Origin: Varibaculum cambriense
GTDB lineage: Bacteria; Actinomycetota; Actinomycetes; Actinomycetales; Actinomycetaceae
DNA length: 64,000 bases
NCBI RefSeq assembly: GCF_002848005.1
Contig: NZ_PKHX01000004.1
Coordinates: forward strand, 179,509 to 243,508
Reading direction: 5' to 3'
The notes beneath the pieces were generated by a model. That model did not search any database, had not been told where the DNA came from, and saw only the letters and a list, made by a program, of their open reading frames with translations. Positions 17,986-28,338 of this stretch are shown here, piece after piece; the first letter of the stretch is position 1; each line of letters opens with the position of its first letter. Position numbers and translations under genes: made by a program.

Positions 17986-19443
17986 TTACTCGCCAGTTAG
18001 CTTCTCGCGGAGAGCAGCTAGAGCTTCATCAGAAGCCAAAGTACCGGTCGAGTCTTCACTCTCGGTGGAGTAGCTAGCGTTCTCTGCGGGATCCGGACGG
18101 GTAGCGGCGGCTTCCGTATCGGCTTCCAGAGCCTTAGCCACCTGCTCCTTGTGAGCCTTCCACCGGGCTTCTGCCTGGGCGTATTCTTCTTCCCAAGCTT
18201 CCCGCTGCGCCTCGTAGCCTTCCATCCACTCATTGGTTTCCGGATCGAAGCCTTCGGGGTACTTGTAGTTGCCTTCTTCGTCGTATTCGGCGGTCATGCC
18301 GTAAAGCGAAGGATCAAACTCGGTGGTATTGGGGTCAACGCCTTCATTCGCCTGCTTGAGCGACAGCGAAATGCGGCGGCGATCCAGATCAATATCGATA
18401 ACCTTAACGAATACTTCTTCGCCGACTTTAACGACCTGTTCCGGTACCTCTACGTGACGCTGCGCCAGTTCAGAGATATGTACCAAGCCTTCGATCCCGT
18501 CCTCGACCCGCACAAACGCGCCGAAGGGAACCAGCTTGGTTACCTTGCCCGGCACCACTTGGCCGATAGCGTGGGTGCGCGCGAAGGTCTGCCAAGGATC
18601 TTCCTGGGTGGCTTTCAAGGACAGCGAAACCCGTTCGCGATCCATATCCACATCCAGTACCTCGACCGAAACTTCCTGGCCAACTTCCACCACTTCGGAG
18701 GGGTGATCGATATGCTTCCAAGAAAGTTCGGATACGTGCACCAGGCCGTCTACTCCGCCCAAGTCCACGAACGCACCGAAGTTGACGATGGAAGAAACCA
18801 CGCCGGAACGAATCTGACCCTTTTGCAAGGTATCCAGGAACTGGGTACGTACCTCCGCCTGGGTTTGCTCCAACCAGGCACGACGGGAAAGCACCACGTT
18901 ATTGCGGTTCTCATCCAGTTCAATAATCTTGGCTTCGAGCTCGCGACCAATATAGGGAGCGAGGTCGCGTACCCGGCGCATCTCTACCAGCGAAGCCGGC
19001 AAGAAACCACGCAGACCGATATCCAAAATCAGGCCGCCCTTGACCACCTCGATCACGGTACCGGTGACCACGCCATCGGCTTCCTTGACCTTCTGGACGT
19101 CGCCCCAGGCACGCTCGTATTGGGCACGCTTCTTCGAAAGCAGTAAGCGCCCCTCCTTATCTTCCTTCTGCAATACCAGGGCTTCGATTTCGTCGCCCAC
19201 CTGGACAACGTCTTCGGGACTCACATCATGTTTGATGGATAGTTCGCGGGAGAGGATAACGCCCTCGGTTTTATAACCAATATCGAGGAGGACTTCATCG
19301 CGGTCGACCCGCACGACAGTACCGGTAACGATGTCGCCATCGCCAAAGTACTTAATAGTTTTATCGATTGCAGCAAGTAGTTCTTCTTGTGAACCGATAT
19401 CGTTTACGGCAACTTGATCCAGCTGCTCAGTAGAGGTGGTCAT
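17986..19443 (-). CDS. rpsA: 30S ribosomal protein S1
   Basis: mRNA-binding ribosomal protein. Four S1 RNA-binding domains are visible in 485 residues, starting at about residues 36, 120, 206 and 293; the last two carry the repeated motif FGAFV followed by GLVHISEL/GLVHVSEL. The C-terminal 130 residues are acidic and low-complexity. Four domains is the actinobacterial form, against six in E. coli. The leader between rpsA and polA is about 220 bases and contains a small hairpin (CTTTCGGC with GCTGAAAG, 19537-19556) that might serve autoregulation. Confidence 0.97.
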   Translation of the reverse strand: MTTSTEQLDQVAVNDIGSQEELLAAIDKTIKYFGDGDIVTGTVVRVDRDEVLLDIGYKTEGVILSRELSIKHDVSPEDVVQVGDEIEALVLQKEDKEGRLLLSKKRAQYERAWGDVQKVKEADGVVTGTVIEVVKGGLILDIGLRGFLPASLVEMRRVRDLAPYIGRELEAKIIELDENRNNVVLSRRAWLEQTQAEVRTQFLDTLQKGQIRSGVVSSIVNFGAFVDLGGVDGLVHVSELSWKHIDHPSEVVEVGQEVSVEVLDVDMDRERVSLSLKATQEDPWQTFARTHAIGQVVPGKVTKLVPFGAFVRVEDGIEGLVHISELAQRHVEVPEQVVKVGEEVFVKVIDIDLDRRRISLSLKQANEGVDPNTTEFDPSLYGMTAEYDEEGNYKYPEGFDPETNEWMEGYEAQREAWEEEYAQAEARWKAHKEQVAKALEADTEAAATRPDPAENASYSTESEDSTGTLASDEALAALREKLTGE

Positions 19444-19667
19444 AGAGATAATTTCTCCAAAACGGACTTAATAGACAATATGGACAATTTGGTTCCTCAT
19501 AAGAGAAACCTTGTTGAGCCTATCAGCAAAAACCCTTTCGGCTCCAGCTGAAAGACCCCTTGCGGAGGGTATTTTGGCAAAATGTAGGCGATCACACAGT
19601 GTTATGAGGGGTGAGGGCGAGCCGGAAGGTTCCGAAGCTGCTCTGCGTTACCGCAATACGCAGCTGC

Positions 19668-22331
19668 CTAATGGGCGGCGCTCCGCCAGTTTTCCCCCAC
19701 CCCGATGCCGACTACCAGGGGTACGGCAAGCTCCGCAGCATGGCACATTGCTTCCTCTACCAGGGCACGCAACCGCTCTTCCTCCCCCGGAGCTACTTCC
19801 AGGATTAATTCATCATGGATCTGCAGTAGCACCCGAGAAGCCAACTTTTGCTTCTTCAGTTCCTGATCCACCCGAATCATTGCCTGCTTCATCAAATCCG
19901 CAGCCGTGCCCTGGATGGGGGCATTAAGGGCTGCGCGCTCCGCCATGCGCCGTAAAGTGTGATTGGAGCTTCTGAGGTCGGGCAGTTGCCGACGCCGCCC
20001 CTGCATGGTTTCGGTATAGCCCCGCTCGCGCGCCTCCTCCACGATCTGCCGCAAATAGTTGCGAACTTTGCCGAAACGTTGAAAATAACTTTCCATTAGC
20101 TTTTCGGCTTCCTTTTGGCCAATCCGCAGCTGATTCGCCAGTCCGTAAGCCGACAGGCCGTAGGCCAAACCATAGGAAGTGGCTTTTACCTGCGAGCGCA
20201 TCTGATCATCGACCTGTTCAGCGGGAATCCCGAAAATCATGGCCGCCATAGTGCGGTGTAAATCTTCGCCAGTCCTAATGGCCGCTATCAGATCTTGATC
20301 CCCTGACATATGCGCCATTACCCGCATCTCAATCTGGGAATAATCCACGCTCATCAAGTTTTCGAATCCTGATCCGCACACAAAGGCCTCCCGGATACGT
20401 TGCCCAGTATCGGAGCGTACCGGAATGTTCTGCAAGTTGGGATCGGCAGATGAGAGCCTGCCGGTAGCAGTCACAGTTTGCTTAAAAGTGGTGTGGATCC
20501 GGCCATCAGCTTGCACTGCCTTTTGCAACCCTTCCACGGTCTGCAAAAGTTTAATCGAGTCCCGGTGCGCCAGCAGATACTGCAAGAACGGATGCTCGGT
20601 TTTGCTAAATAGCCACTCCAGGGCATCCGCATTCGTGGTGTATCCGGTACGAGTTTTCTTCGTTTTCGGCATCCCCAACTGGTCAAATAACACTTCTTGC
20701 AGCTGTTTGGGGCTAGAAAGATTCAGCTCTGGCCGGTTTACTTCGCTTCTGGCCGCCTGCTTAGCGTCCTCGGTTTGCCGCCTTAAATCATTTTCTAAAT
20801 CCCCTAGCACCTGGTCAGAAAGGGCAATTCCGGTATCTTCCATCCGGGCAAGAATCTCGGCGATCGGCCGCTCCATCTCTAGCCATAAATGCTGGGCACT
20901 TCCGGTAGCTAACCGTGCTTGTTCCCCGCTAGCAATCTCGGGTAGAGCCGCTGCGATCTGGGCGGTCTTAGTGTTCGAGGTACCGGAAAGGTCCAAGGCC
21001 GTCTGTCCGCTAGCTTCTTTTTCTGCTACCACCAAAGGACGCCCCAAAATTTTCCCGCTCAATACCTCGATGCCGTAGGAGCGGGCAGAAGGATCTAGCA
21101 GATAGCCACCAATTTCACTGTCCCAACTGGGCAAACCGAGCGTGATCCCCGCCCCTTTCAGGGCGTGCCAGGCGCTCTTCCAGTTATGGAAAATGCTCTC
21201 CTTAGGGTCTTGCAACCACTGGCGCAGCGCCGCTACGGTGTCTGCATCATCTTCAATGAGACTAATACTGGCTGCTTCGTTTTTACTGGCCAAAGTAACC
21301 TGGGTGGCCTCTCCGCTGCCCGGAGTGGTAACTCCTTCGACTACTACCCCTACCGGACCGCTAAGGTCGGCTATCCAGGCCGCTATCTTTTCTGGAGCAA
21401 TAAGTTTAACTTCGGGGCGTTTTTCCGCGGGCTTAGCTGCGAGGGCGAATGCGGGGATACTGGCTAAAGCCTGGCGGGTGCCCTGTCCAATCTCCAATTT
21501 GTCTAGTAGTTTTTCTAGCTGCCCGGCATCGGCTTTCCCAAAGGTGAGTTCTGAAACCTCTACTCCTAAATCCAGATCGGTCAGCAGCGCATTCAGTTTC
21601 CGGTTACGTTTAACGTCCTCCAGGTGAGCGCGCAGGTCTTCCCCGCGTTTACCGCCAATATCGGCGGCATGGGCGATCACTCCTGCTAAGCCGTCATATT
21701 TATTTATCCAGGAGGCAGCGGTTTTCTCCCCCACCCCGGGAACCCCGGGGAGATTATCGGCTTTTTCTCCCACCAAGGCGGCAATCTCGGGATACCGGTG
21801 CGGCGGTACCCCGTATTTTTCTTCAATAGCCCCGGGTGTCATCCGCTTAAGGTCAGTGATCGAGCGGGAAGGATAAAGCACGGTAACTTGCTCGTTTGAT
21901 AACTGGAAAGTATCGCGATCCCCGCTAGCGACCAACACCTGGAACCCGGCAGCACTTCCTCGGCTAGCTAGGGTAGCCAAAATGTCGTCGGCCTCGATAT
22001 TTTCTTGTTCTAAGGTAGTGATTCCCAGATGAGCTAGTGCCTCTTTAATCAGTTCAACTTGTCCAGAAAATTCGGGCGGAGTAGGTTTGCGGCCGGCCTT
22101 GTATTCGGGGTATTCCTCGGTGCGGAAAGAATGGCGCGAAACGTCAAAAGCCACCGCTAAATAGTCGGGTTGCTCCTCTTGTAGCATCTTAACCAGCATC
22201 CGCAAGAACCCGAATACCGCGTTAGTGTATTGTCCCTCTTGGGTACGGAAATTTGCGGGGTCAAGGGCGTAGAACGCGCGAAAAGCTGCGGAATGCCCGT
22301 CAACTACTAGCAGAGTTTTATTTTCGGCCAT
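19668..22331 (-). CDS. polA: DNA polymerase I
   Basis: Replication and repair polymerase of 887 residues: 5' nuclease domain first (VVDGHSAAFRAFYAL; GDRDTFQL), a 3'-5' exonuclease fold in the middle, then the polymerase. Motif A is DYSQIEMRVMAHMSGD, motif B is KATSYGLAYGLSAYG, and motif C is QIHDELILEV. The residue equivalent to E. coli Phe762 is Tyr, as in mycobacteria. The middle domain lacks the catalytic DxE (FHNWKSAWHAL replaces the usual N-x3-D segment), so proofreading is very probably lost, as is usual in this phylum. Confidence 0.97.
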   Translation of the reverse strand: MAENKTLLVVDGHSAAFRAFYALDPANFRTQEGQYTNAVFGFLRMLVKMLQEEQPDYLAVAFDVSRHSFRTEEYPEYKAGRKPTPPEFSGQVELIKEALAHLGITTLEQENIEADDILATLASRGSAAGFQVLVASGDRDTFQLSNEQVTVLYPSRSITDLKRMTPGAIEEKYGVPPHRYPEIAALVGEKADNLPGVPGVGEKTAASWINKYDGLAGVIAHAADIGGKRGEDLRAHLEDVKRNRKLNALLTDLDLGVEVSELTFGKADAGQLEKLLDKLEIGQGTRQALASIPAFALAAKPAEKRPEVKLIAPEKIAAWIADLSGPVGVVVEGVTTPGSGEATQVTLASKNEAASISLIEDDADTVAALRQWLQDPKESIFHNWKSAWHALKGAGITLGLPSWDSEIGGYLLDPSARSYGIEVLSGKILGRPLVVAEKEASGQTALDLSGTSNTKTAQIAAALPEIASGEQARLATGSAQHLWLEMERPIAEILARMEDTGIALSDQVLGDLENDLRRQTEDAKQAARSEVNRPELNLSSPKQLQEVLFDQLGMPKTKKTRTGYTTNADALEWLFSKTEHPFLQYLLAHRDSIKLLQTVEGLQKAVQADGRIHTTFKQTVTATGRLSSADPNLQNIPVRSDTGQRIREAFVCGSGFENLMSVDYSQIEMRVMAHMSGDQDLIAAIRTGEDLHRTMAAMIFGIPAEQVDDQMRSQVKATSYGLAYGLSAYGLANQLRIGQKEAEKLMESYFQRFGKVRNYLRQIVEEARERGYTETMQGRRRQLPDLRSSNHTLRRMAERAALNAPIQGTAADLMKQAMIRVDQELKKQKLASRVLLQIHDELILEVAPGEEERLRALVEEAMCHAAELAVPLVVGIGVGENWRSAAH

Positions 22332-22408
22332 GTTTTCCTCCTGGTAACCATCCTAAAGGAAAGGCCTTACTGTCACAGCAACCGCCTATAGTTGCTGCTT
22401 AACTGGCT

Positions 22409-23017
22409 TTAGCCGATCTGTTCCACCACGGCTTCGGCAACTTCGCGCATAGTGAGGCGCCGATTCATGGAAGTGGTTTGGATCCAACGGAAAGCATCCG
22501 GTTCACTCATTTCCATGTTTTCCATCAGCAGCCCTTTAGCCCGATCTACCACTTTGCGAGTCTCGAAACGATCCTGCAAGTCAGCTACTTCACCTTCCAA
22601 AGATTGAATCTCACTATGGCGGGAAAGCGCGATTTCTACTGCCGGCAAGAGTTCGGCAGGGGTGAAAGGTTTAACCACATAGGCCATGGCGCCTGCGTCT
22701 CGCGCTCGCTCCACCAACTCTTTTTGCGAAAATGCGGTGAGCATCACTACTGCGCAAGAGATCTCCTTCATGATCTTTTCCGCAGCCGTAATTCCGTCCA
22801 TTTTGGGCATCTTTACATCCATTACACACAGGTCAGGATGGTTTTCTATCGCTGCCTGATAGGCAGCTTCCCCATCTCCGGCCTCGGCTACTACTTCGTA
22901 ACCGGCATCCGTGAGAGTTTCCACAATATCCAGGCGGATCAGGGTTTCATCCTCGGCTACCAGCACTTTACGGGAAGCAGTCTGATTTTTCTTGGTGTTA
23001 GATTTCGAAGTTGCCAC
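22409..23017 (-). CDS. pdtaR: ANTAR-domain response regulator (PdtaR-like)
   Basis: Two-component response regulator that binds RNA hairpins to prevent transcription termination. The receiver domain shows the acidic pocket AEDE, the phosphoacceptor Asp in CVMDVKMPKMDG, the Thr in LTAFS and the Lys in VVKPF. After a short coiled coil (EIQSLEGEVADLQDRFETRK) comes the ANTAR domain with RAKGLLMENM and EAFRWIQ-type text (DAFRWIQTTSMNRRLTMREV). No sensor kinase is adjacent; in mycobacteria the partner PdtaS is also unlinked. Confidence 0.93.
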   Translation of the reverse strand: MATSKSNTKKNQTASRKVLVAEDETLIRLDIVETLTDAGYEVVAEAGDGEAAYQAAIENHPDLCVMDVKMPKMDGITAAEKIMKEISCAVVMLTAFSQKELVERARDAGAMAYVVKPFTPAELLPAVEIALSRHSEIQSLEGEVADLQDRFETRKVVDRAKGLLMENMEMSEPDAFRWIQTTSMNRRLTMREVAEAVVEQIG

Positions 23018-23066
23018 GTGTCTATATTAGACTGAAACCCGTCGCGCTTAACAGCGTTACAAAAAA

Positions 23067-23152
23067 GCCTCGATGGCGGAATTGGTAGACGCAGCGGATT
23101 CAAAATCCGCCGTCCTTCACCGGACATGTGGGTTCGAGTCCCACTCGAGGTA
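23067..23152 (+). tRNA. tRNA-Leu (CAA)
   Basis: Cloverleaf with acceptor GCCTCGA/TCGAGGT (first pair G-U), D-arm text GGCGGAATTGGTAGAC, anticodon loop TTCAAAA giving CAA, and a long variable arm of about 14 bases (CGTCCTTCACCGGACA region), as expected for a type II leucine tRNA. T-arm GGGTTCGAGTCCC. Discriminator base A; CCA is not encoded. Confidence 0.95.
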
Positions 23153-23388
23153 CTGATCAGGGCGTAACCCCAGGATATTGGCGTTTTAATCGCCCGTTTT
23201 AATCTATTCTCCTTCCGGGTAAGCTGCGCTATTTTTAGCTTTCCGCGCCAAAGCCGCCAGATAAAACCCCCTTATGAAAATCCTCACTAAGACAGATTCC
23301 TCTCGGATAGGAACCATCTTCTTAGGAACTATGCTCACGAGGGCGCATTTGCCTTTTTACGGCCTGCAGCACCCTACTGCCTGGCTTG

Positions 23389-24825
23389 CTAACGCTTACG
23401 GCGTTCGCGTACCCGTACCGAAATTTGGATGGGACTGCCGATAAAACCGTACTCTTCGCGCAGGCGATGTTCGATAAAGCGGCGATAGGACGGATCTAGG
23501 AACCCGGTGGTAAAGAGCACAAACCGGGGAGGAGCTGCTGAAACCTGGGTAGCGAACATGATCCGCGGCTGTTTTCCTCCCCTAACCGGGTGCGGATGTT
23601 CAGCAACCAACCGCCCCAGGAAAGTGTTAAGTTCACTGGTGGTAATCCGGGTATTCCAACCTGCAAGTGCCTGGGCTAAAGCCCCCTGGATCCGGTTAGT
23701 ATGCCAGGCGGTTTTCGCCGAAAGGTTAACTCGGGGAGCCCAATCCACGTGAGACAGCTGCAGTTCCCATTCGCGTTCTAAATCGTGGCGACGTTCCTCA
23801 TCCAGCAAATCCCATTTATTGTTTACCAGTACCAGAGCCCGACCCGCAGAAATAACATCTTCAATGATCCTAATATCCGCGCTGGCCAGGGGCTGGGAGG
23901 CATCGAGTAACACCATTGCCACATCGGCCTCCTCAATCGCGGCCTGGGTGCGCAAGGAAGCATAAAAGTCCGCACCCCGACTCTTCAGCATCCGGCGGCG
24001 AATCCCGGCGGTATCCACGAATGTCCAGGGAACCCCAGCGATCTCGATTACTTCATCTACCGGATCACGGGTAGTACCTGCCAGTTCGTTGACCACTACT
24101 CGCTGGGAACCGGCAAGCGCGTTAAGCAGCGAAGACTTACCCACATTAGGGCGACCAATCAGCGCCACGCGCCCCGGGCTGCCCTCTGGAAGCGCCCGCG
24201 AATACTGGGATTCTTCCGGCAGCATTCCAATCGCTTTATCCAACAGATCACCACTGCCCCGCCCATGGAGGGCAGACAGCGGGAAGGGTTCTCCTAGCCC
24301 CAATGACCACAGCGCGGCCGCATCGGCCTCCACCCGCTCGGAATCAACCTTATTGGCTACTAAAATCACCGGTTTATTACAGCGCTGCAAAATCCGAGCA
24401 ATCTGCATATCGGTTTCGGTGGGTCCCACCCCGGCATCGGTTACAAATAGCACCGCATCGGCAAGCTGGATCGAGGCTTCGGCTTGCGCCGCCACCATCT
24501 GATCCAAACCCTTTACGCCCAGTTCCCAGCCGCCAGTGTCCAGCAATTGGAAATCTTTACCCGCCCACTGCGCTTGGTAACGTACCCGATCGCGGGTTAC
24601 TCCCGGCTGGTCTTGTACAACGGCCGCGCGCCGCCCTAAAATTCGGTTGACCAGGGTGGATTTACCTACGTTTGGGCGCCCGATAACCGCAAGTACCGGC
24701 AGGGCGCCGCTGTCCGGCGTTTGCGCAGAGGCAGCTTCGCCCTCAAGTAGCTCCAGATCGTCATCCTGTAGCTCAATTTCACTGAGCAGATTCGCAGAAT
24801 CCGCGGGGTTTAAGTCTTCACTCAC
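23389..24825 (-). CDS. der: Ribosome-assembly GTPase Der (EngA)
   Basis: Tandem-GTPase factor for 50S maturation. Two G domains each start GRPNVGKS (about residues 48 and 223), each with DTGG/DTAG G3 and NKVD/NNKWD G4 motifs, followed by the C-terminal KH-like domain. The 46-residue acidic N-terminal extension is common in actinobacteria. It follows cmk by 41 bases, the usual cmk-der arrangement. Confidence 0.96.
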   Translation of the reverse strand: MSEDLNPADSANLLSEIELQDDDLELLEGEAASAQTPDSGALPVLAVIGRPNVGKSTLVNRILGRRAAVVQDQPGVTRDRVRYQAQWAGKDFQLLDTGGWELGVKGLDQMVAAQAEASIQLADAVLFVTDAGVGPTETDMQIARILQRCNKPVILVANKVDSERVEADAAALWSLGLGEPFPLSALHGRGSGDLLDKAIGMLPEESQYSRALPEGSPGRVALIGRPNVGKSSLLNALAGSQRVVVNELAGTTRDPVDEVIEIAGVPWTFVDTAGIRRRMLKSRGADFYASLRTQAAIEEADVAMVLLDASQPLASADIRIIEDVISAGRALVLVNNKWDLLDEERRHDLEREWELQLSHVDWAPRVNLSAKTAWHTNRIQGALAQALAGWNTRITTSELNTFLGRLVAEHPHPVRGGKQPRIMFATQVSAAPPRFVLFTTGFLDPSYRRFIEHRLREEYGFIGSPIQISVRVRERRKR

Positions 24826-24866
24826 GCCTTTTAGTTTAGGCGAGGCCAGGTGGCTTTGGCGAAACC

Positions 24867-25577
24867 TTATCCTTGACGCGCCCGGAAAGTCCGGCCGACC
24901 ATTTCCACTACCGCTTCCATAGTTTCTTGTTCATCCAGGTCGGAAGAATCTAGCAGTTCAACCCCGGGAGCAGGAGTCGTGAAGTTGTTTACTTGGGAGT
25001 CGGCCAGGTCACGGGCGGCAACTGCATCGCTACCGGCTCCTGGCTGCTGGGCGCGGCGCTGCTCGCGCACCTCGGGAGAGGCAGTGAGCAAGATTTTAAC
25101 GTCTGCATCCGGAGCCACCACGGTAGTAATATCGCGCCCTTCGGCTACGATTCCCCGCCCGGATGCTTGGGCGGCTTGGATGATTTGCCGTTGGCGGGCA
25201 ATCATCTGTTCACGTACCCCGGGAACCGCACTAACCTGGGAGACAGCGCTATTTACTTCCTCCCCGTGCAGGAAACGAGTCACGTCCCGCCCCTCGATCA
25301 AGATACGCGGAGCATGGGCGACTGCTTCTACCTGCATCGGAATCGTGGTGGCCAGCGTCGTAAGCGTCGCAGAGTCATTTAGATCTGCATGTTGCTGCAG
25401 GGCATACCAGGTGAGGGCGCGATACATAGCGCCAGTGTTCAAAAAGTTAGTGCCTAGCTCCGCAGCAGATAGGCGCGCGATGGTAGATTTGCCTGCCCCG
25501 CTGGGACCATCAATGGCGATTACCAAGCCGGCTCCAAGAATCTGCTGGCTAACGTATTGCGAACCGTCACCTGACAT
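24867..25577 (-). CDS. cmk: Cytidylate kinase
   Basis: Phosphorylates CMP and dCMP. P-loop GPSGAGKST at about residue 22; [15 protein letters not shown] and [15 protein letters not shown] are diagnostic. 236 residues, a usual size. It sits just upstream of der and 120 bases after tyrA on the minus strand. Confidence 0.96.
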   Translation of the reverse strand: MSGDGSQYVSQQILGAGLVIAIDGPSGAGKSTIARLSAAELGTNFLNTGAMYRALTWYALQQHADLNDSATLTTLATTIPMQVEAVAHAPRILIEGRDVTRFLHGEEVNSAVSQVSAVPGVREQMIARQRQIIQAAQASGRGIVAEGRDITTVVAPDADVKILLTASPEVREQRRAQQPGAGSDAVAARDLADSQVNNFTTPAPGVELLDSSDLDEQETMEAVVEMVGRTFRARQG

Positions 25578-25699
25578 AGCGTTATAACCCTTCTGAAAGC
25601 ATTATTACTGGAACGCGCGAATGCGTCCCCTACCCTTCGATACTATGCCATTTATAGCCGTTTAGGATAGCTTCCTCGCTAATATCTAAAGCGAATAAG

Positions 25700-26830
25700 C
25701 TAAGAAGACACGATTTCCCAGCCTTTTATCTCCAGTTTTTCCGCCAGCGAGGCCGCGGAGTTAGGTTCAATCGACAACCGGGCTATCCCGAAGGCCGCTC
25801 CTGGGGAGTGCTCCAGTTCCAAATCTTCAATATTGATACCGGTCTCTCCTACCGCCTGGAAAAGTCTGCCTAAGGTACCGGCCTCGTCTGGCACTTTAAC
25901 CATTACTTCCTGGTAGCGTCGGGGTGCTCCCCCGTGTTTGCCGGGGATACGCGCCACACCTAAGTTGCCTTGTCGCATCGCTAAGGTTACGGCTCCTACC
26001 AAGCTGGGGGATGGGATATTGGCTCCGGGATGTTCGAGGGCGTGCAAAACTTGCTGCATATCATCAGCAAATCCCCGCAACACTTTCGCTACATGCTCGG
26101 CGTTACCCGCAATGATTGCTGCCCACAGGGCGGGATCGGAAGAAGCAATCCGGGTGGTATCCCGCAGCCCTTGCCCCGCTAGTCCTAAGGATTCCGGCAT
26201 CGCTTTCGCGAGTTGCGCGGCTAAGAGGGAAGATACCAATTGGGGAACATGGGAAACTAACGCCACCGATTGGTCATGAGTTTCCGCATCCAGTTGCAGC
26301 GGCAGGGAACCTACATCTAAAGCGAGGCTGCGCATCGCTAAAACTGCCCCCGTCGCAGTTTCCTGGTTGGGAACTATCACCCAGGGGCGAGACTCGAACA
26401 GGTCTTCGCGGGCAAACGCCGTCCCGGAACGCTCTCTGCCCGCCATAGGATGCGAGCCTACGTAGCGGGTCAGATCCGCGCCGGCCTGCGCAACTTCCTC
26501 TAAAATCACGCTTTTTACCGAGGCCACATCGGTAACTAGGGCACTCGGGAACTCTTTTAGAGCAGCGATTACCTGGTCGGCAGCCACATCAGGAGGCGTG
26601 GCTACCACTACTAGCGCGGGTTCGGGGGAGTTTTCCTCCCAGTTACTACCGGCTCCCATATCGCAGGCCAGAGCGCTAACTACCGGATAAATATCGCGTA
26701 AAAAAACTTGGACTCCCAGTTTGCTCAGGCGCATCCCCAGGGATGCGCCTAGCAGGCCCGCTCCAATAATCAATACTGGTTCGGTGGTACCTACCTCGGT
26801 GACAGAGGGCGGAGACTGTGTGTTTGCCAT
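25700..26830 (-). CDS. tyrA: Prephenate dehydrogenase with ACT domain
   Basis: Oxidative decarboxylation of prephenate to hydroxyphenylpyruvate for tyrosine. NAD-binding start VLIIGAGLLGASLG; catalytic-region text VGSHPMAGRERSG and LVSHVPQLVSS. A C-terminal ACT domain (VMVKVPDEAGTLGRLFQAVG, residues about 307-375) suggests feedback by tyrosine. Ten bases downstream of rluB in the same operon direction. Confidence 0.93.
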   Translation of the reverse strand: MANTQSPPSVTEVGTTEPVLIIGAGLLGASLGMRLSKLGVQVFLRDIYPVVSALACDMGAGSNWEENSPEPALVVVATPPDVAADQVIAALKEFPSALVTDVASVKSVILEEVAQAGADLTRYVGSHPMAGRERSGTAFAREDLFESRPWVIVPNQETATGAVLAMRSLALDVGSLPLQLDAETHDQSVALVSHVPQLVSSLLAAQLAKAMPESLGLAGQGLRDTTRIASSDPALWAAIIAGNAEHVAKVLRGFADDMQQVLHALEHPGANIPSPSLVGAVTLAMRQGNLGVARIPGKHGGAPRRYQEVMVKVPDEAGTLGRLFQAVGETGINIEDLELEHSPGAAFGIARLSIEPNSAASLAEKLEIKGWEIVSS

Positions 26831-26839
26831 AGCTTCACC

Positions 26840-27706
26840 CTAAAGGCCGACGCTTTGCATCAGTACGCTTAGCTCAGGTTTTGAGAGGCGACGGGTTGCC
26901 CCTAGGGGCAAAGTCCCCAGTTTAACGGTGCCATGCGCAATCCGCGATAGCTCCATCACCGGGGCTCCTACCTCCTCTAACATGCGACGCACAATCCGGT
27001 TTCGTCCCAGATGCAGCTCAATTTCCACCAAGGTGAGCCCCCCGTGAGTACCTTTTATTGATACCCGGTCAGCCTGCGCAAACCCGTCATCCAGAATGAT
27101 TCCGGAGCGCAGCTCCTGGGCAGTTTTGCCGGTAAATTTGCCTTTAACCGTGGCTAAATAGGTTTTCGGCACCTCCCAGGAGGGATGGGTGAGGCGGTTA
27201 GCCAGTTCCCCATCGTTAGTTAGCAGCAAAAGTCCGGAAGTATCCACGTCTAACCTGCCGACATGGAACAGTCGTTCCCGGTAGTCGGTCAAAAATTGGG
27301 TGAGGTCGTGGGGGTCACCACGGAGGGAAGATTCCACCCCGGTGGGTTTATTGAGGGCGATCGTTACTCGGGAATCATCAATCATCACTAGCTGTCCATC
27401 TACATGCAACATCACCTGATCGGGGTCAACTTTGGTACCTAGCTCGCGCACCACTTTGCCGTTGACTTTCACCCGCCCGGAAACAATCAGTTTTTCGCAG
27501 GCACGCCGGGATGCTACCCCGGCAGCGGCCAAAACTTTTTGTAGTCGTTCTTCTTTACCGCTTTCGGTGCTGGTTTGCGGTTTTAACACGGGCACCTGCG
27601 GGTCTTGACGGCGGGGAGGCATCGGGGCTAAGGGGATTTTGTCAGCCCGGCGCCCTTGACGGTCGGTACCCTCATCGCTTTCCTGATAGGAACTAAGATC
27701 AGTCAA
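26840..27706 (-). CDS. rluB: 23S rRNA pseudouridine synthase, RsuA/RluB type
   Basis: An S4 RNA-binding domain (RLQKVLAAAGVASRRACEKL, about residues 54-73) precedes the RsuA-like catalytic domain with the Asp motif GRLDVDTSGLLLLTNDG. The N-terminal 50 residues are low-complexity and basic. It follows scpB in the actinobacterial order parA-scpA-scpB-rluB. RsuA itself is not excluded, but the context favours RluB. Confidence 0.92.
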   Translation of the reverse strand: MTDLSSYQESDEGTDRQGRRADKIPLAPMPPRRQDPQVPVLKPQTSTESGKEERLQKVLAAAGVASRRACEKLIVSGRVKVNGKVVRELGTKVDPDQVMLHVDGQLVMIDDSRVTIALNKPTGVESSLRGDPHDLTQFLTDYRERLFHVGRLDVDTSGLLLLTNDGELANRLTHPSWEVPKTYLATVKGKFTGKTAQELRSGIILDDGFAQADRVSIKGTHGGLTLVEIELHLGRNRIVRRMLEEVGAPVMELSRIAHGTVKLGTLPLGATRRLSKPELSVLMQSVGL

Positions 27707-27765
27707 CTTGGCTTCTCCTATTGGGTTTTATTTCTTAACTGCCCTCATCCTATCGCGGCGCCAAA

Positions 27766-28338
27766 TTATTCTTTGAGCCGGGCTTCTAACTCGTCTAGTT
27801 CTTCACTGCCCGGCAGATGCGGAGCCAGCGGCGGGAGTTCATCTAGGCTGGCTAGCCCCATTCGTTCTAAGAAACTGGTAGTGGTGCCGTAAAGAATCGC
27901 CCCCGAATCTGCCCGCTCAACTTCTCTAATTAAGTCGTGCGCTAACAGGGTTCGTACTACCCCATCTACGCTCACTCCCCTAATACTGGCGATCACCGAG
28001 CGGGAGACCGGCTGGCGGTAAGCGATTACGGCTAGGGTTTCTAAAGCGGGGTTGGACAGATGGGAGGTTCCCCCTTGGGTTAGGAAGTCGGAGACTACTT
28101 CTTCTTGCGCGGGGGCAGAATAGATCCGCCATCCTCCAGCCACGTTGCGTAATATGAATCCGTGAGGACGAGCGGTTTCGCCTGCATATTCGGCACGCAA
28201 TTGCTCTAAAGCTACCTTTACCTGTTGGGGGTTGCTTTTAAGGCGCGGCGCGAGTTCCTCGGGGCTTAGTGGCTCACTGGCGACAATCAAAATTGCCTCG
28301 AGGCCGGCCAGTAGCTGTTCATCGGCGGAGTTAGTCAT
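27766..28338 (-). CDS. scpB: Chromosome segregation/condensation protein ScpB
   Basis: Kleisin-associated subunit of the SMC condensin. Winged-helix text YRQPVSRSVIASIRGVSVDG and LIREVERADSGAILYGTT is typical. The start is taken as the ATG within ATGACTAA that overlaps the scpA stop by eight bases; a longer form starting seven codons earlier is possible but would run further into scpA. SMC itself is not in this window. Confidence 0.94.
   Translation of the reverse strand: MTNSADEQLLAGLEAILIVASEPLSPEELAPRLKSNPQQVKVALEQLRAEYAGETARPHGFILRNVAGGWRIYSAPAQEEVVSDFLTQGGTSHLSNPALETLAVIAYRQPVSRSVIASIRGVSVDGVVRTLLAHDLIREVERADSGAILYGTTTSFLERMGLASLDELPPLAPHLPGSEELDELEARLKE

Noticed and set aside
18151..19146. 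331-codon open frame opposite rpsA
   Set aside because: It mirrors the biased codons of rpsA, has no ribosome site and no recognisable motifs; rpsA on the other strand is certain.
23274..23444. 57-codon plus-strand frame between tRNA-Leu and der
   Set aside because: No ribosome site, no similarity I recognise, and half of it is antisense to the certain end of der.
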